NCBI GenBank assembly: GCA_902494245.1 | Contig: CABUSR010000042.1 | Span: forward strand, 1 to 14,442 | DNA from: an uncultured Collinsella sp. | GTDB lineage: Bacteria; Actinomycetota; Coriobacteriia; Coriobacteriales; Coriobacteriaceae | Length of the DNA stretch: 14,442 nt | Direction: 5' to 3' | The notes under the pieces: model-generated | What the model was told of the DNA's origin: nothing | Seen by the model: only the letters and a program-made list of their open reading frames with translations | Databases searched by the model: none | Translations under genes and position numbers: made by a program | Shown here: in pieces, positions 6,443 to 14,201 of the stretch | Layout of the letters: every line of letters starts with the position of its first letter | Numbering within the stretch: position 1 is the first letter of the stretch

Positions 6443-7780
6443 ATGCCCCAGAACATCTTCGGTACCGACGGCGTCCGTGGCGTCGCCAATGCCGACCTCT
6501 CGTGTGACCTCGCGTTTCGCCTGGGCCGCGCGGCGACCAAGTTCCTTGGTCCGGACATCTGCATCGGCCGTGACACGCGCCTTTCGGGCACCATGCTCGA
6601 GAGCGCTCTGACCGCCGGCATTATGGCCGAGGGCGGCCGTCCGCACTGCTGCGGCGTCATCCCCACGCCTGCCGTGGCACTGCTCACCGTTCAGAACGAG
6701 CTCGACGGCGGCATCGTCATCTCCGCTTCGCACAATCCGCCGGAGTTCAACGGCATCAAGTTCTTTAGCCGCAAGGGCATGAAGCTCCCCGATGCTGTCG
6801 AGGAAGAGATCAGCGCCTGGGTCATGTCCGAGGAAGCCATGGCTGCCGATACGCTGCCGACCGGCGCCGGCGTGGGCCACATTATCAAGATGAAGGACGC
6901 CCGCAAGGCATATGTCGACCACGCCATCGATACGCTTGATGGCCTGAGGCTCGACGGCCTGGTCGTTGCCGTCGACTGCGGCCATGGCGCTTCTTGCCAG
7001 ACTACGCCCGCCGCGCTGCAGCGCCTGGGCGCCACGGTGCACGCTATCAACACCGATTACTGCGGCACCGACATTAACGTTGAATGCGGCTCTACGCACC
7101 TCGAGCCCCTGCGCGAGCTCGTGCTGCGCACCCATGCTGACATCGGCCTGGCCCACGACGGCGACGCCGACCGCGTACTGTTCGTGGACAGCGAGGGCAA
7201 TGAGATCGACGGTGACTACATCCTGGCTATCTGCGGTTCTGACCTTGCCGCTCGCGGCAAGCTAGCCAACTCCGAGATCGTCTCGACCGTCATGTGCAAC
7301 CTGGGCTTCTCCATCGCTATGAAGGAGCAGGGCTTCGAAATGGTTCAGACCGCTGTGGGCGACCGTTATGTTCTTGAGCGCATGCTCGCGGACGGCGCCG
7401 TCATCGGCGGCGAACAGTCCGGGCACATCATCTTCCTGGAGCACAACACCACCGGTGACGGCCTGGTGACGGCCCTGCAGCTGCTGGCCGTGCTCAAGCG
7501 CACCGGTCGTACCCTCACCGATCTTGCCGGCATCATGAAGAAGTACCCGCAGGTACTCGTCAACGTGCATTCCGACAACAAGGCCGGTCTGGACGATTGC
7601 CAGCCCATTTGGGACGCCGTCGCTGCTGCCGAGAAGGAGCTTGACGGCCGCGGCCGCATTCTGGTGCGTCCGAGCGGTACCGAGCCACTGGTCCGCGTGA
7701 TGGCCGAGGCCGAGACGCACGAGCTGACCCAGCGCGTTGTCGACGACATCGTCGAGGTTGTCAAGCGCGAACTTCCCTAA
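6443..7780 (+). CDS. glmM: Phosphoglucosamine mutase
   Basis: GlmM converts glucosamine-6-phosphate to glucosamine-1-phosphate in the cytoplasm, on the route to UDP-GlcNAc for peptidoglycan. The 445-residue length is standard. All four domain signatures are present: FGTDGVRG at 6-13, the phosphoserine loop ISASHNPPEFNGIK with Ser96, the Mg-binding loop DGDADR (239-244), sugar-binding GGEQSGH (322-328) and the phosphate-binding loop RPSGTEP (409-415). AGGAG at 6431-6435 sets the ATG. It follows the rpsI terminator by about 50 nt; TTCGAC (6392-6397) with TATCGC is at best a weak promoter candidate. Position after rplM-rpsI is a known conserved neighbourhood in several Gram-positive lineages. 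Downstream genes also handle amino-sugar phosphate and PTS sugar. Confidence 0.98.
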   Translation: MPQNIFGTDGVRGVANADLSCDLAFRLGRAATKFLGPDICIGRDTRLSGTMLESALTAGIMAEGGRPHCCGVIPTPAVALLTVQNELDGGIVISASHNPPEFNGIKFFSRKGMKLPDAVEEEISAWVMSEEAMAADTLPTGAGVGHIIKMKDARKAYVDHAIDTLDGLRLDGLVVAVDCGHGASCQTTPAALQRLGATVHAINTDYCGTDINVECGSTHLEPLRELVLRTHADIGLAHDGDADRVLFVDSEGNEIDGDYILAICGSDLAARGKLANSEIVSTVMCNLGFSIAMKEQGFEMVQTAVGDRYVLERMLADGAVIGGEQSGHIIFLEHNTTGDGLVTALQLLAVLKRTGRTLTDLAGIMKKYPQVLVNVHSDNKAGLDDCQPIWDAVAAAEKELDGRGRILVRPSGTEPLVRVMAEAETHELTQRVVDDIVEVVKRELP

Positions 7781-7800
7781 TGGTCAAAAACCGTTGCCGA

Positions 7801-7810
7801 GTGGTAAACT
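7801..7810 (+). promoter_or_regulatory. Possible extended -10 promoter for the EIIA gene
   Basis: TGGTAAACT at 7802-7810 fits an extended -10 (TGn plus TAAACT). TGGTCA at 7781-7786, 18 bp upstream, is a poor -35. It would start transcription about 35 nt before the EIIA ATG. The alternative is read-through from glmM, since no terminator separates them. Confidence 0.3.
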
Positions 7811-7851
7811 GTTAAGGTTATTTTGATTGATTGGTATGTCCGAGGGGGAGC

Positions 7852-8349
7852 ATGTTCACTAAAGTCCTAAGGTCTTTTGGTATGCGTGGTCGAGTCCTTA
7901 CGCTGGATGCTCCCATCTCGGGCGACGTCATTCCGCTTTCCGAGGTAAACGATCAGACGTTTGCCACCGGCCTTTTGGGCCAGGGCGTTGCCATTCAGCC
8001 CACCGGAACGCGCGTAATCGCGCCGGCTGATGCCAAGGTCGAGGCCATTTTTCCCACGGGGCACGCCGTTGCGCTTAACACGGTCGATGGCTTGGACGTG
8101 CTCATCCACGTTGGTTTGGACACTGTTCAGCTCGAGGGCAAGCACTTTACCGTACATGCGCAAGTGGGTGACATCGTCCATAAGGGCGATGTACTCATTG
8201 AGTTTGATCGCGAGGCAATTGCTGCCGAGGGCTACGATGTGACGGTTCCCATCTTGGTGTGCAACTCCGTTGAGTTCTCGAGCATCAAGGGCTCCGTTGG
8301 CGTGCATGTCGAGGAGATGGACCAGCTCATCGTTGCTCGCGAGCGCTAG
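7852..8349 (+). CDS. PTS glucose-type EIIA domain protein
   Basis: This 165-residue soluble protein accepts phosphate from HPr and passes it to an EIIB domain of the PTS; EIIA(Glc) proteins can also carry regulatory signals. It shows the family pattern: a start resembling P-x-SGDVIPL-x-EV-D (21-34), GQGVAIQPTG, PTGHAVAL with His71, and LDVLIHVGLDTVQLEG with His86, the expected phosphorylated residue. The ATG at 7852 is preferred over an in-frame start at 7831 because GAGGGGG lies just upstream. It is a single-domain protein with no EIIB or EIIC nearby, so its partner is encoded elsewhere. It sits between glmM and nagB, so glucosamine/GlcNAc or glucose uptake is plausible. I leave out a symbol because crr, nagE-type or ptsG-type roles cannot be separated here. 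Confidence 0.93.
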   Translation: MFTKVLRSFGMRGRVLTLDAPISGDVIPLSEVNDQTFATGLLGQGVAIQPTGTRVIAPADAKVEAIFPTGHAVALNTVDGLDVLIHVGLDTVQLEGKHFTVHAQVGDIVHKGDVLIEFDREAIAAEGYDVTVPILVCNSVEFSSIKGSVGVHVEEMDQLIVARER

Positions 8350-8371
8350 CAAGTGCACGTGGCCATTAGCC

Positions 8372-8377
8372 TACAAT
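8372..8377 (+). promoter_or_regulatory. Possible -10 box for the nagB leader
   Basis: TACAAT (8372-8377) is a good -10 match 22 nt after the EIIA stop. No recognisable -35 lies 16-18 bp upstream, so an activator or read-through would be needed. If used, the transcript would begin near 8384, just before the first hairpin of the leader. Confidence 0.35.
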
Positions 8378-8383
8378 TCAAAC

Positions 8384-8620
8384 ACGTTTACGGAGGGCGC
8401 CCTTGAAAGAGGACGCCCTCCGTGGCAAGATGGGATTCGTCCGAAGCTAAACGGCTTTGGGTCACCGTGGACGGGCAGGGGCCTCGACGCGGCTAGACAC
8501 GAGACACATACATTACGCGACCTCGCCCTGGTGGCCGCACACGTTGGTTGCGGCCGACGCGGGCCGCGGGCAAGTGCTTGTAAGGGAGCCTTGCCTCTCT
8601 TGTACGAGAAAGGACGCGTA
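8384..8620 (+). promoter_or_regulatory. Highly structured untranslated leader of nagB (candidate cis-regulatory RNA)
   Basis: About 235 nt without a credible gene carry several stems. ACGGAGGGCG/CGCCCTCCGT pairs 8390-8399 with 8414-8423. TTCGTCC/GGACGGG pairs 8436-8442 with 8469-8475, with a competing CCGAAGC/GCTTTGG inside (8441-8447, 8454-8460). CAGGG/CCCTG pairs 8476-8480 with 8526-8530. GGCCGCA/TGCGGCC pairs 8533-8539 with 8549-8555. GGCAAG/CTTGCC pairs 8569-8574 with 8590-8595. TCTC/GAGA (8596-8599, 8606-8609) touches the nagB ribosome binding site AAGGA. None has a T-run, so they are not simple terminators. I recognise no known riboswitch or glmS-ribozyme core. Control of nagB by glucosamine-6-phosphate or a related signal is inference. 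Confidence 0.55.
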
Positions 8621-9349
8621 ATGAAGATCATTAAAGCTAAAGACTACGAGGATATGAGCCGCAAGGCCGCCAATATCATCTCGGCCCAGGTTATCCTCAA
8701 GCCCGACTGTGTACTGGGCCTTGCCACCGGCTCCACCCCGATCGGTGCCTACAAGCAGCTCGCTGCTTGGTACAAGAAGGGTGACGTCGACTTTGCCGAG
8801 GTCAGCACCTACAACCTGGACGAGTATCGCGGCCTTTCGCACGACGATCCCCAGAGCTATCACTACTTCATGCGTGAGAACTTCTTCGATCACATCAACA
8901 TCGACCTGAACAACACGCATGTGCCCGACGGTTCCAACCCCGACGCCGCCGCTGCCTGCTCTGAGTACGACAAGATCGTCGCCGCCGCCGGTTACCCGGA
9001 TCTGCAGCTGCTCGGCATTGGCAACAACGGCCACATCGGCTTCAACGAGCCCGATGACCACTTCTCCAAGGGCACGCACTGCGTCGACCTCACCGAGAGC
9101 ACCATTCAGGCCAACAGCCGCCTGTTCGACAGCATCGATGATGTTCCCCGTCAGGCCTACACCATGGGCACTCAGACCATTATGTATGCCCGCATGATCC
9201 TGGTTGTCGCCAACGGCGAGGCCAAGGCTCAGGCCGTGCACGATATGTGCTATGGTCCGGTTACGCCCGAGTGCCCGGCTTCGATCCTGCAGCTGCACAC
9301 CAACTGCGTTGTCGTTGCCGACGAGGCCGCCCTTTCGCTCTGCGAGTAG
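8621..9349 (+). CDS. nagB: Glucosamine-6-phosphate deaminase
   Basis: NagB converts glucosamine-6-phosphate to fructose-6-phosphate and ammonia in the cytoplasm, the last step of GlcNAc/glucosamine catabolism. The 242-residue length fits the shorter Gram-positive form. The sugar-phosphate loop is GLATGSTPIGAYK (33-45), the general base is Asp67 in YNLDEY, and the active-site loop is GIGNNGHIGFNEP (132-144) with His138 and Glu143. Asn136 replaces the Asp141 of the E. coli enzyme, a change I recall from other Gram-positive NagB proteins. The C-terminal allosteric extension of E. coli NagB is absent. The ATG at 8621 has AAAGGA about 7 nt before it and matches the family start; the frame stays open to 8270 only because the structured leader lacks stops. 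Confidence 0.97.
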   Translation: MKIIKAKDYEDMSRKAANIISAQVILKPDCVLGLATGSTPIGAYKQLAAWYKKGDVDFAEVSTYNLDEYRGLSHDDPQSYHYFMRENFFDHINIDLNNTHVPDGSNPDAAAACSEYDKIVAAAGYPDLQLLGIGNNGHIGFNEPDDHFSKGTHCVDLTESTIQANSRLFDSIDDVPRQAYTMGTQTIMYARMILVVANGEAKAQAVHDMCYGPVTPECPASILQLHTNCVVVADEAALSLCE

Positions 9350-9381
9350 CGCGAATCCTGCAGCTCGACATAGCCTTGCCT

Positions 9382-9409
9382 AAGGCCTCCGCTTTGCGGG
9401 GGCCTTTTT
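9382..9409 (+). terminator. Intrinsic terminator of nagB
   Basis: AAGGCCTCCGC (9382-9392) and GCGGGGGCCTT (9396-9406) form an 11-bp stem with one G-T pair and a TTT loop. The stem's last two T bases run into a T5 tract ending at 9409. It starts 33 nt after the nagB stop. Confidence 0.9.
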
Positions 9410-9797
9410 GCTATCCCTTTTTGCCCACTCGACCAAAAACTTGCCGCAAGCTTGACGAATGCCGGATGTCCAACAGCCTGATTCATTCTATACCAGATTC
9501 TATGCAAAAATGCCACTAGAAGGTCGTAGACGGTAGAGGGTGCTAGGCGAGTTGAATGACATAGCTGAACCTTGTTCATCTGCGTTACACTGCCGCTTAG
9601 ATGGGACAAGCTGACAAGCTCATTTACCTGCTTAAAGACCGATTAGTCGGGGGATTAATAACAATCGGCCCTCGCTGTACAAAAACTTGCCGCTTGCGTA
9701 CCAAAAGACAACCTAAAACACAAGGTCGCTCTATTCATGGCGCGGCTTGTATGGTCTTGCGGCTACAGTGTCCATACGGTCGAGTTGAGGAGCGGGC
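9410..9797. other. Gene-free upstream region of the giant regulator
   Basis: These 388 nt are less GC-rich than the genes and contain no supported ORF. A 14-bp direct repeat, CAAAAACTTGCCGC, occurs at 9434-9447 and 9680-9693; the two copies are followed by AAGCTTG and TTGCG. A palindrome CCGATTAGTCGG (9639-9650) is followed by AATCGG (9663-9668), which can pair with its left half. TGAGGAG at 9786-9792 is the ribosome binding site of the regulator gene. I find no convincing -35/-10 pair. The repeats could be sites for autoregulation; that is inference. Confidence 0.45.
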
Positions 9798-12797
9798 ATG
9801 GTAAACGATTTGAGCAGTATAGACGAGCTCGAGCTGATGCCGCTGGGCGGAGGCTATATGGTGCGACGCGAACGCTTGATGAATGAGCTTATCGCCAAGG
9901 GCCGAAAGGCCGGCATCGTGGTTCTTTATGCGCCCGACGGGTTTGGGAAGACCTCGGTGCTGCTGCAGTACACCCATGAGGTTAAATGCGACCCGACGCG
10001 AGGCCCCGTGCGGATTATCGAGGCCGATCGCGCCACTGGGCGCGAGGTGTTTATGCAGCTCGAGGTGGTTACCGAAGAACTCAAAGACAAACCGCACTCC
10101 CTTATCGCGATTGATAATGTGCCAAACCTCGATCAGCACGATACCGAAGACCTCATCGACAGGATTCGCGGCCTGCGCGCTATGGGGGTAGGGGTCTTTA
10201 TCTCCTGCCGTCCTTCAAATCGTCAGCTGATTCATGGGCTGGGCGATTCGGTCAAGATCAATGCGCAGATGCTCAAGGTGCATGCCTATGAGTATTCGGC
10301 GTGGGCATCGGCGTTTTCGATCAGCACATCGCTTGACTTCTATCAGCTCACGCAGGGCGTGCCCGAGCTCGTCTCGGCATTGCAGACGGGTCTGTATGGC
10401 CAAGGTGACGTAGCCGGCCTGCTCGAAAACGAGATTGTCAACGTATATGGCGCGGCACTTGTCGACCTGGCTTCGCTCGACAATAATGCGCTGTTTTGCG
10501 TGGCATGTCTCATGGTTTTGATGGGCGAGGGCAATATCGCAGAACTCGAGGCTTGCGGGGTGAGGCTGTCGATGGTCGATCAGTCCTACTTTGTACGCGA
10601 CTACCCGATCTTTGGCTTTGATCCCGCCGAGCGGAGTTTTACGTGTCTGGGCACGGAGGATAACGGACGCTTGCGTTTGCGTAAGTTGGTGGCCGAGGTT
10701 CGCCCCGAACTTGTTCCGAGGGCAGCCCGGATTTTGCTTAAGGCGGGCCGATGCGATGCGGCGATGGGCCTGGCGGACGCCTTTTTGGACCGTGAAGCGG
10801 TCCTTGAACTTGCTGGGCAGTATGGGGTCGATCTGGCTCTGACGGGGCACGGGGCCGATATCTGCCGAGCGGCGCTGGGCACGATCGATGCCGACGATCC
10901 GGCTCCAGAGCCAACGCCTGCCGAAGCGCTTGGCGTATATCTGGCAGCGGTCAGCGTGTCCAATACAAAGCTCGCTCGCTATATGGCATCGGTCGTCGAA
11001 CGCGGGGGCGAACGGGCGGCCTGCGAAATAGACCCTGTTTCATGGAGGGTGGCCCAGACACTGACGGCTGTTTGCTATGGGGACAACGGGCTTGGGCTTC
11101 CTACGAACCTGGCCGTGCCAGAAATCGAGACATCCCATACCGCACTCGATATGTTGTCTGCGCATGTCGAGGTCAAACGCTGTCTGACCGAGCGGGGAAA
11201 TGACGGCGGCGTTCTACAACAGCTCAAAACGAGCAAGGCCTACGACTGCGAGCTCGACATCGCGGGGATTGTTATACGGGCCGATAGCATGCTGGTGGAG
11301 CTCTTTGACGGGTCGTTTGCGGGAACCGACGAGCGCGACGACGAGATGACGGTGGTGCGGGAGGCGCTCGACGTACGTGGGCTTAGGGCGATGGCCATCT
11401 GGGTGCGCATGGTGTTGGCGGCACGGCGGCTCCTTTCCGGCTTGCCGGTAACCGACGATGCGGCGTTCAACGAGCTCGATCGTTTTGCCGTGCGCATGCG
11501 CGACAACCAGATTCAGCTGTTTGGCCTGTTGCTAGAAGGCTGGCAGTCACTGGCAGAGGGACGGCCGGTTAATGCAAAGTTCCGTGCGGTCCAAGTGCTC
11601 AAACTTGCCGAGGAGTCGATTGCGTACATGCGCGATAACGCATTGCTGCTGGAGCGCGCGGCATATCTGCGTAACACCTCGATGGTTTCGGTGCGCGAGG
11701 AAGCGGAGCTACTCGATATAAGCCAGACGCAGGTTGGTGGAGCGGAGGCCTGGATGGTGGCGCTGCATTTGGCCTGTGCGGGCCGAGACAGCGACCTTGC
11801 GGCCTGGATGTCCATGAATCGCGCGGGGATTCTAGAGCCATCGTATCGGCTCTTTGCGCGCCTTGCCATGCATTGTCTGGGCGAGCCGGCGGCCAGGATA
11901 CGCAAGAAGCTTCCCGTGCGCGAGCTGTCGCGGTACTCGCTGCGCGACGATTTGGAAGGGGAGGGCGAGCGTCTGTTCCAGGCCGGCGAGGTTGAAGCCG
12001 TTGATACCATCGACCATATCGAGATTCGCATGTTTGGTGCGTTTCGCGCCGAGCGCGACGGGTTTCCCATCACGGACAAAATGTGGCGCCGCAAGAAGGC
12101 GGCGACGCTTGCCGAGCGGCTTGCGCTGGGCATGGATGCGCTCGTCGATCGTGAGACGCTGGCCATGGAGCTGTGGCCCCATGCCGAGTTCAATAGCGCC
12201 CGCAATAACCTGTACTCGACGATATCGCGCTTGCGGTCAGCTTTGGGACCGACGCCGGATGGCAAGTCGTGTGTGCTCATCCAAAATGAATGCATCGGAC
12301 TCAACGGCGACTACGTCAAGACCGATGTACGGCTGTTTGACCAGATAAGCCGCGAGGTTTTGGGAAATCGCACGGGTGCGCGCGGGCCCCATTTAGTTGA
12401 ACTGTGCCTTAAGATTGAGCAACTTTATGCCGGACCGCTGTATGTTCCCAATGGCTGTAATCCCACCTACTTTTTGCGTATGCGACGCATTATGCAGTCA
12501 AAGTACATCGATTGCATGATTAAGGGAGCAAATGCCGCTCTAGAAGAAAACGATCTGCAGTCGGCGATTTGGCTGGCGGAGTCGGGGCTTCGGCAGGAAA
12601 CGGCGCGCGAGGATATGGTGCGCTGCGCCATGCGCGTCTACAGTGCGGCGGGCCGGCGGCGCGATATTGTCGAGCTGTACAGCGGGCATATGCACCATCT
12701 GAGGGAGCAGGTCAATGGCGTGCCCGAGCCCGAGACGCGGCGTCTATATGAGCGCTTGGTGGAGGGGCGGCTCAATCGCGTGCTGGTCGAGCGATAA
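9798..12797 (+). CDS. Large STAND-type ATPase transcriptional regulator with C-terminal winged helix and BTAD domain
   Basis: This 999-residue cytoplasmic protein is probably a signal-integrating transcription factor. The N-terminus holds a MalT/AfsR-like P-loop ATPase: Walker A APDGFGKT (45-52, Lys51) and Walker B LIAID (102-106), then a long helical middle (~250-735) suited to ligand or partner binding. An OmpR-type winged helix starts near 740 (HIEIRMFGAF) and includes WPHAEFNSARNNLYSTISRL near 793-812, followed by a bacterial transcriptional activator (BTAD) domain to about 985. Canonical SARP regulators put these domains first; here they are last. The ATG at 9798 has TGAGGAG six nt upstream. 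It stands alone, so its targets are unknown. Codon use is less biased than in the neighbouring housekeeping genes, which fits low expression. Confidence 0.9.
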   Translation: MVNDLSSIDELELMPLGGGYMVRRERLMNELIAKGRKAGIVVLYAPDGFGKTSVLLQYTHEVKCDPTRGPVRIIEADRATGREVFMQLEVVTEELKDKPHSLIAIDNVPNLDQHDTEDLIDRIRGLRAMGVGVFISCRPSNRQLIHGLGDSVKINAQMLKVHAYEYSAWASAFSISTSLDFYQLTQGVPELVSALQTGLYGQGDVAGLLENEIVNVYGAALVDLASLDNNALFCVACLMVLMGEGNIAELEACGVRLSMVDQSYFVRDYPIFGFDPAERSFTCLGTEDNGRLRLRKLVAEVRPELVPRAARILLKAGRCDAAMGLADAFLDREAVLELAGQYGVDLALTGHGADICRAALGTIDADDPAPEPTPAEALGVYLAAVSVSNTKLARYMASVVERGGERAACEIDPVSWRVAQTLTAVCYGDNGLGLPTNLAVPEIETSHTALDMLSAHVEVKRCLTERGNDGGVLQQLKTSKAYDCELDIAGIVIRADSMLVELFDGSFAGTDERDDEMTVVREALDVRGLRAMAIWVRMVLAARRLLSGLPVTDDAAFNELDRFAVRMRDNQIQLFGLLLEGWQSLAEGRPVNAKFRAVQVLKLAEESIAYMRDNALLLERAAYLRNTSMVSVREEAELLDISQTQVGGAEAWMVALHLACAGRDSDLAAWMSMNRAGILEPSYRLFARLAMHCLGEPAARIRKKLPVRELSRYSLRDDLEGEGERLFQAGEVEAVDTIDHIEIRMFGAFRAERDGFPITDKMWRRKKAATLAERLALGMDALVDRETLAMELWPHAEFNSARNNLYSTISRLRSALGPTPDGKSCVLIQNECIGLNGDYVKTDVRLFDQISREVLGNRTGARGPHLVELCLKIEQLYAGPLYVPNGCNPTYFLRMRRIMQSKYIDCMIKGANAALEENDLQSAIWLAESGLRQETAREDMVRCAMRVYSAAGRRRDIVELYSGHMHHLREQVNGVPEPETRRLYERLVEGRLNRVLVER

Positions 12798-12828
12798 AAA
12801 ACGGGCGCCCGAATCAATCGGATGCCCG
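12796..12828 (-). terminator. Intrinsic terminator of the yhbY gene
   Basis: Read on the minus strand, CGGGCATCCGA and TCGGGCGCCCG pair around a short TTGAT-type loop with one mismatch and one G-T pair, then a T6 run follows (the A-run 12796-12801 on the plus strand). It overlaps the stop codon of the convergent regulator gene by two bases. No T-run is present in the plus direction. Confidence 0.82.
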
Positions 12829-12855
12829 CAGACTACTCGGTATGGCCAGTCAGTT

Positions 12856-13155
12856 TTAGACGAGCTTGATCTTCTCGATGTCCTTGCGCGAGGACTCGCG
12901 ATACAGCGAGAACTTGCGGCCGATGACCTGGACGACCTCGGCGTGACAGCGCTCAGCGAGCTCTTCGGCGGCTTCGCGGGCGGAAAGGCTGGAGCCATCG
13001 AGCACGGAGCACTTAACGAGCTCGTGCTTCTCCAAGTAGGCGACTGTCTGCTCGACGGTGCCCTCGTTGACATCGGACTTGCCGATGATGATGGCGGGGT
13101 TGAGGTGATGGGCCATGCTGCGAAGCTGCTTGACCTGTGCTCCTGTCAGTGCCAT
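12856..13155 (-). CDS. yhbY: YhbY-family (CRM domain) RNA-binding protein
   Basis: This 99-residue single CRM-domain protein binds RNA; the family is linked to large ribosomal subunit assembly. It matches the family throughout: LTGAQVKQLRSMAHHLNP at the start, the IIIGKSDVNEG loop in place of the GxxG RNA-binding loop, LEKHELVKCSVLDG, and the closing VIGRKFSLYRES. The start at 13155 follows the family N-terminus even though the upstream ribosome binding site is weak (AGAAAGCGAGA). It is a lone gene here with its own terminator, and upstream of it (13156-13313) there is only non-coding sequence including the palindrome GGGGCGCCCC. Some annotations use the name for the whole family rather than for a proven orthologue. 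Confidence 0.92.
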   Translation of the reverse strand: MALTGAQVKQLRSMAHHLNPAIIIGKSDVNEGTVEQTVAYLEKHELVKCSVLDGSSLSAREAAEELAERCHAEVVQVIGRKFSLYRESSRKDIEKIKLV

Positions 13156-13313
13156 GGGTTCTCGCTTTCTATGTATGGGGCGCCCCGCGATGGGGCCTTA
13201 ATCTACGTGAGCTGTCCCACGATAGCGCAGGAACGGCGTGGTGTGGAGCGCGTTTGCCCAGTTCAAAAAGAATGCGGATGCCGAGTGAGTGGGCGGTGCG
13301 GGCTGCGAACAGG

Positions 13314-14201
13314 CTATGAGCTGGGCGCAGAGACCGGCTCCCATGCAATAAACGCCCAACGAACCTTGCGGACATGATCGAGCATATAGCGCCCCTGCGG
13401 CACGCCCTTGGACCCCGGCTCGCCGGCATGGGGGTTCTCGATCATGTGCTGGGCGATGTAGTCGCGCAGACGGTCGATCTTATCCTCGTTGCCATGCTCG
13501 AGCATGCGAGAAAAGTCCGCCACACCTGCCTCAAGGCTATCGAAGGTATCGCGACGAGGCGATTCAAAGTACGTAACCTGCGGCAGGGCGCCCATTTGAA
13601 TGAGGATGTTGAAGGCGTACACAAAGCCATTACTGCAGGTAACCGAGGCACCAATGGCGTTCATCAGGTGCAGATCATAGCGCGGGCTGGAGTTGGCGAC
13701 CATCGTGACAGCACAACGCCGACGAGCCGTACGATCAAGCTTGGCAAGCGCGCCTTTTAGATTGGTCGTCGTAACCGACCGACTGGCAAAGGCAACATCC
13801 ACCGCTTTCGCGACCGGTCCAACCAAATCCCAATCATCATCCCAAGCAAGCTCAAGCGGTGTAATGCGATTCTCGAGCCCATAGTACTCAATGCCAGCAT
13901 CAAGCGTGCCCAACATGGCAGGAGAGAAGTCGGCAGCAATCACGGAATGCCCAGCCTGAGCAAGCGGAATAGCAATCGACCCAGCCCCGCACCCCATATC
14001 GAGCACCGACTCGCCGGGCTCAAGCGCCAACAGCTTTATAAAATCCCGAGCATAAGGGGCAGTCTCCAACGGCCGAAAATGCCGAGCCCTTTTATCCCAC
14101 TCAAAAGAATCATCAGCCCGCCGCCGATCAGCTTGCAGACGCATCCACTCGCCATTCCAATCAGCAGAAAGAAGCTCAGAGCGAGCATCCCCATCAACCA
14201 C
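13314..14201 (-). CDS. SAM-dependent class I methyltransferase
   Basis: This 295-residue protein has a Rossmann-type methyltransferase fold. Motif I is VLDMGCGAG (residues 66-74 counted from the chosen start), motif II is the acidic strand end VIAADFSPAM with Asp91, and an LRDYIAQHM helix with a basic, aromatic tail follows. An N-terminal helix with WDKRARHFRP resembles a group of methyltransferases found beside metal or cofactor genes; the substrate is not identifiable. I choose GTG at 14201 because AGGAGG (14214-14209 on the minus strand) lies seven nt before it. A longer ATG at 14261 would add a fake-looking hydrophobic stretch whose codons are the ribosome binding site itself. The gene stands alone on the minus strand. 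Confidence 0.87.
   Translation of the reverse strand: MVDGDARSELLSADWNGEWMRLQADRRRADDSFEWDKRARHFRPLETAPYARDFIKLLALEPGESVLDMGCGAGSIAIPLAQAGHSVIAADFSPAMLGTLDAGIEYYGLENRITPLELAWDDDWDLVGPVAKAVDVAFASRSVTTTNLKGALAKLDRTARRRCAVTMVANSSPRYDLHLMNAIGASVTCSNGFVYAFNILIQMGALPQVTYFESPRRDTFDSLEAGVADFSRMLEHGNEDKIDRLRDYIAQHMIENPHAGEPGSKGVPQGRYMLDHVRKVRWAFIAWEPVSAPSS

Noticed and set aside
8390..8423. Terminator between EIIA and nagB
   Set aside because: The 10-bp stem is strong but has no T-run on either strand, so I treat it as part of the leader.
8270..8620. N-terminal extension of nagB by 117 residues
   Set aside because: The frame is open by chance; the family start and the AAAGGA site put the start at 8621, and the upstream DNA is better explained as structured RNA.
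8384..8620. glmS ribozyme, T-box or RNase P RNA in the nagB leader
   Set aside because: I looked for their conserved core sequences and found none.
9601..9804. Plus-strand ORF of 67 codons before the regulator
   Set aside because: No ribosome binding site, overlaps the regulator start, and no protein similarity that I can see.
11513..12304. Minus-strand open frame inside the giant regulator
   Set aside because: Ser/Arg-rich composition typical of an antisense shadow, with no domain match.
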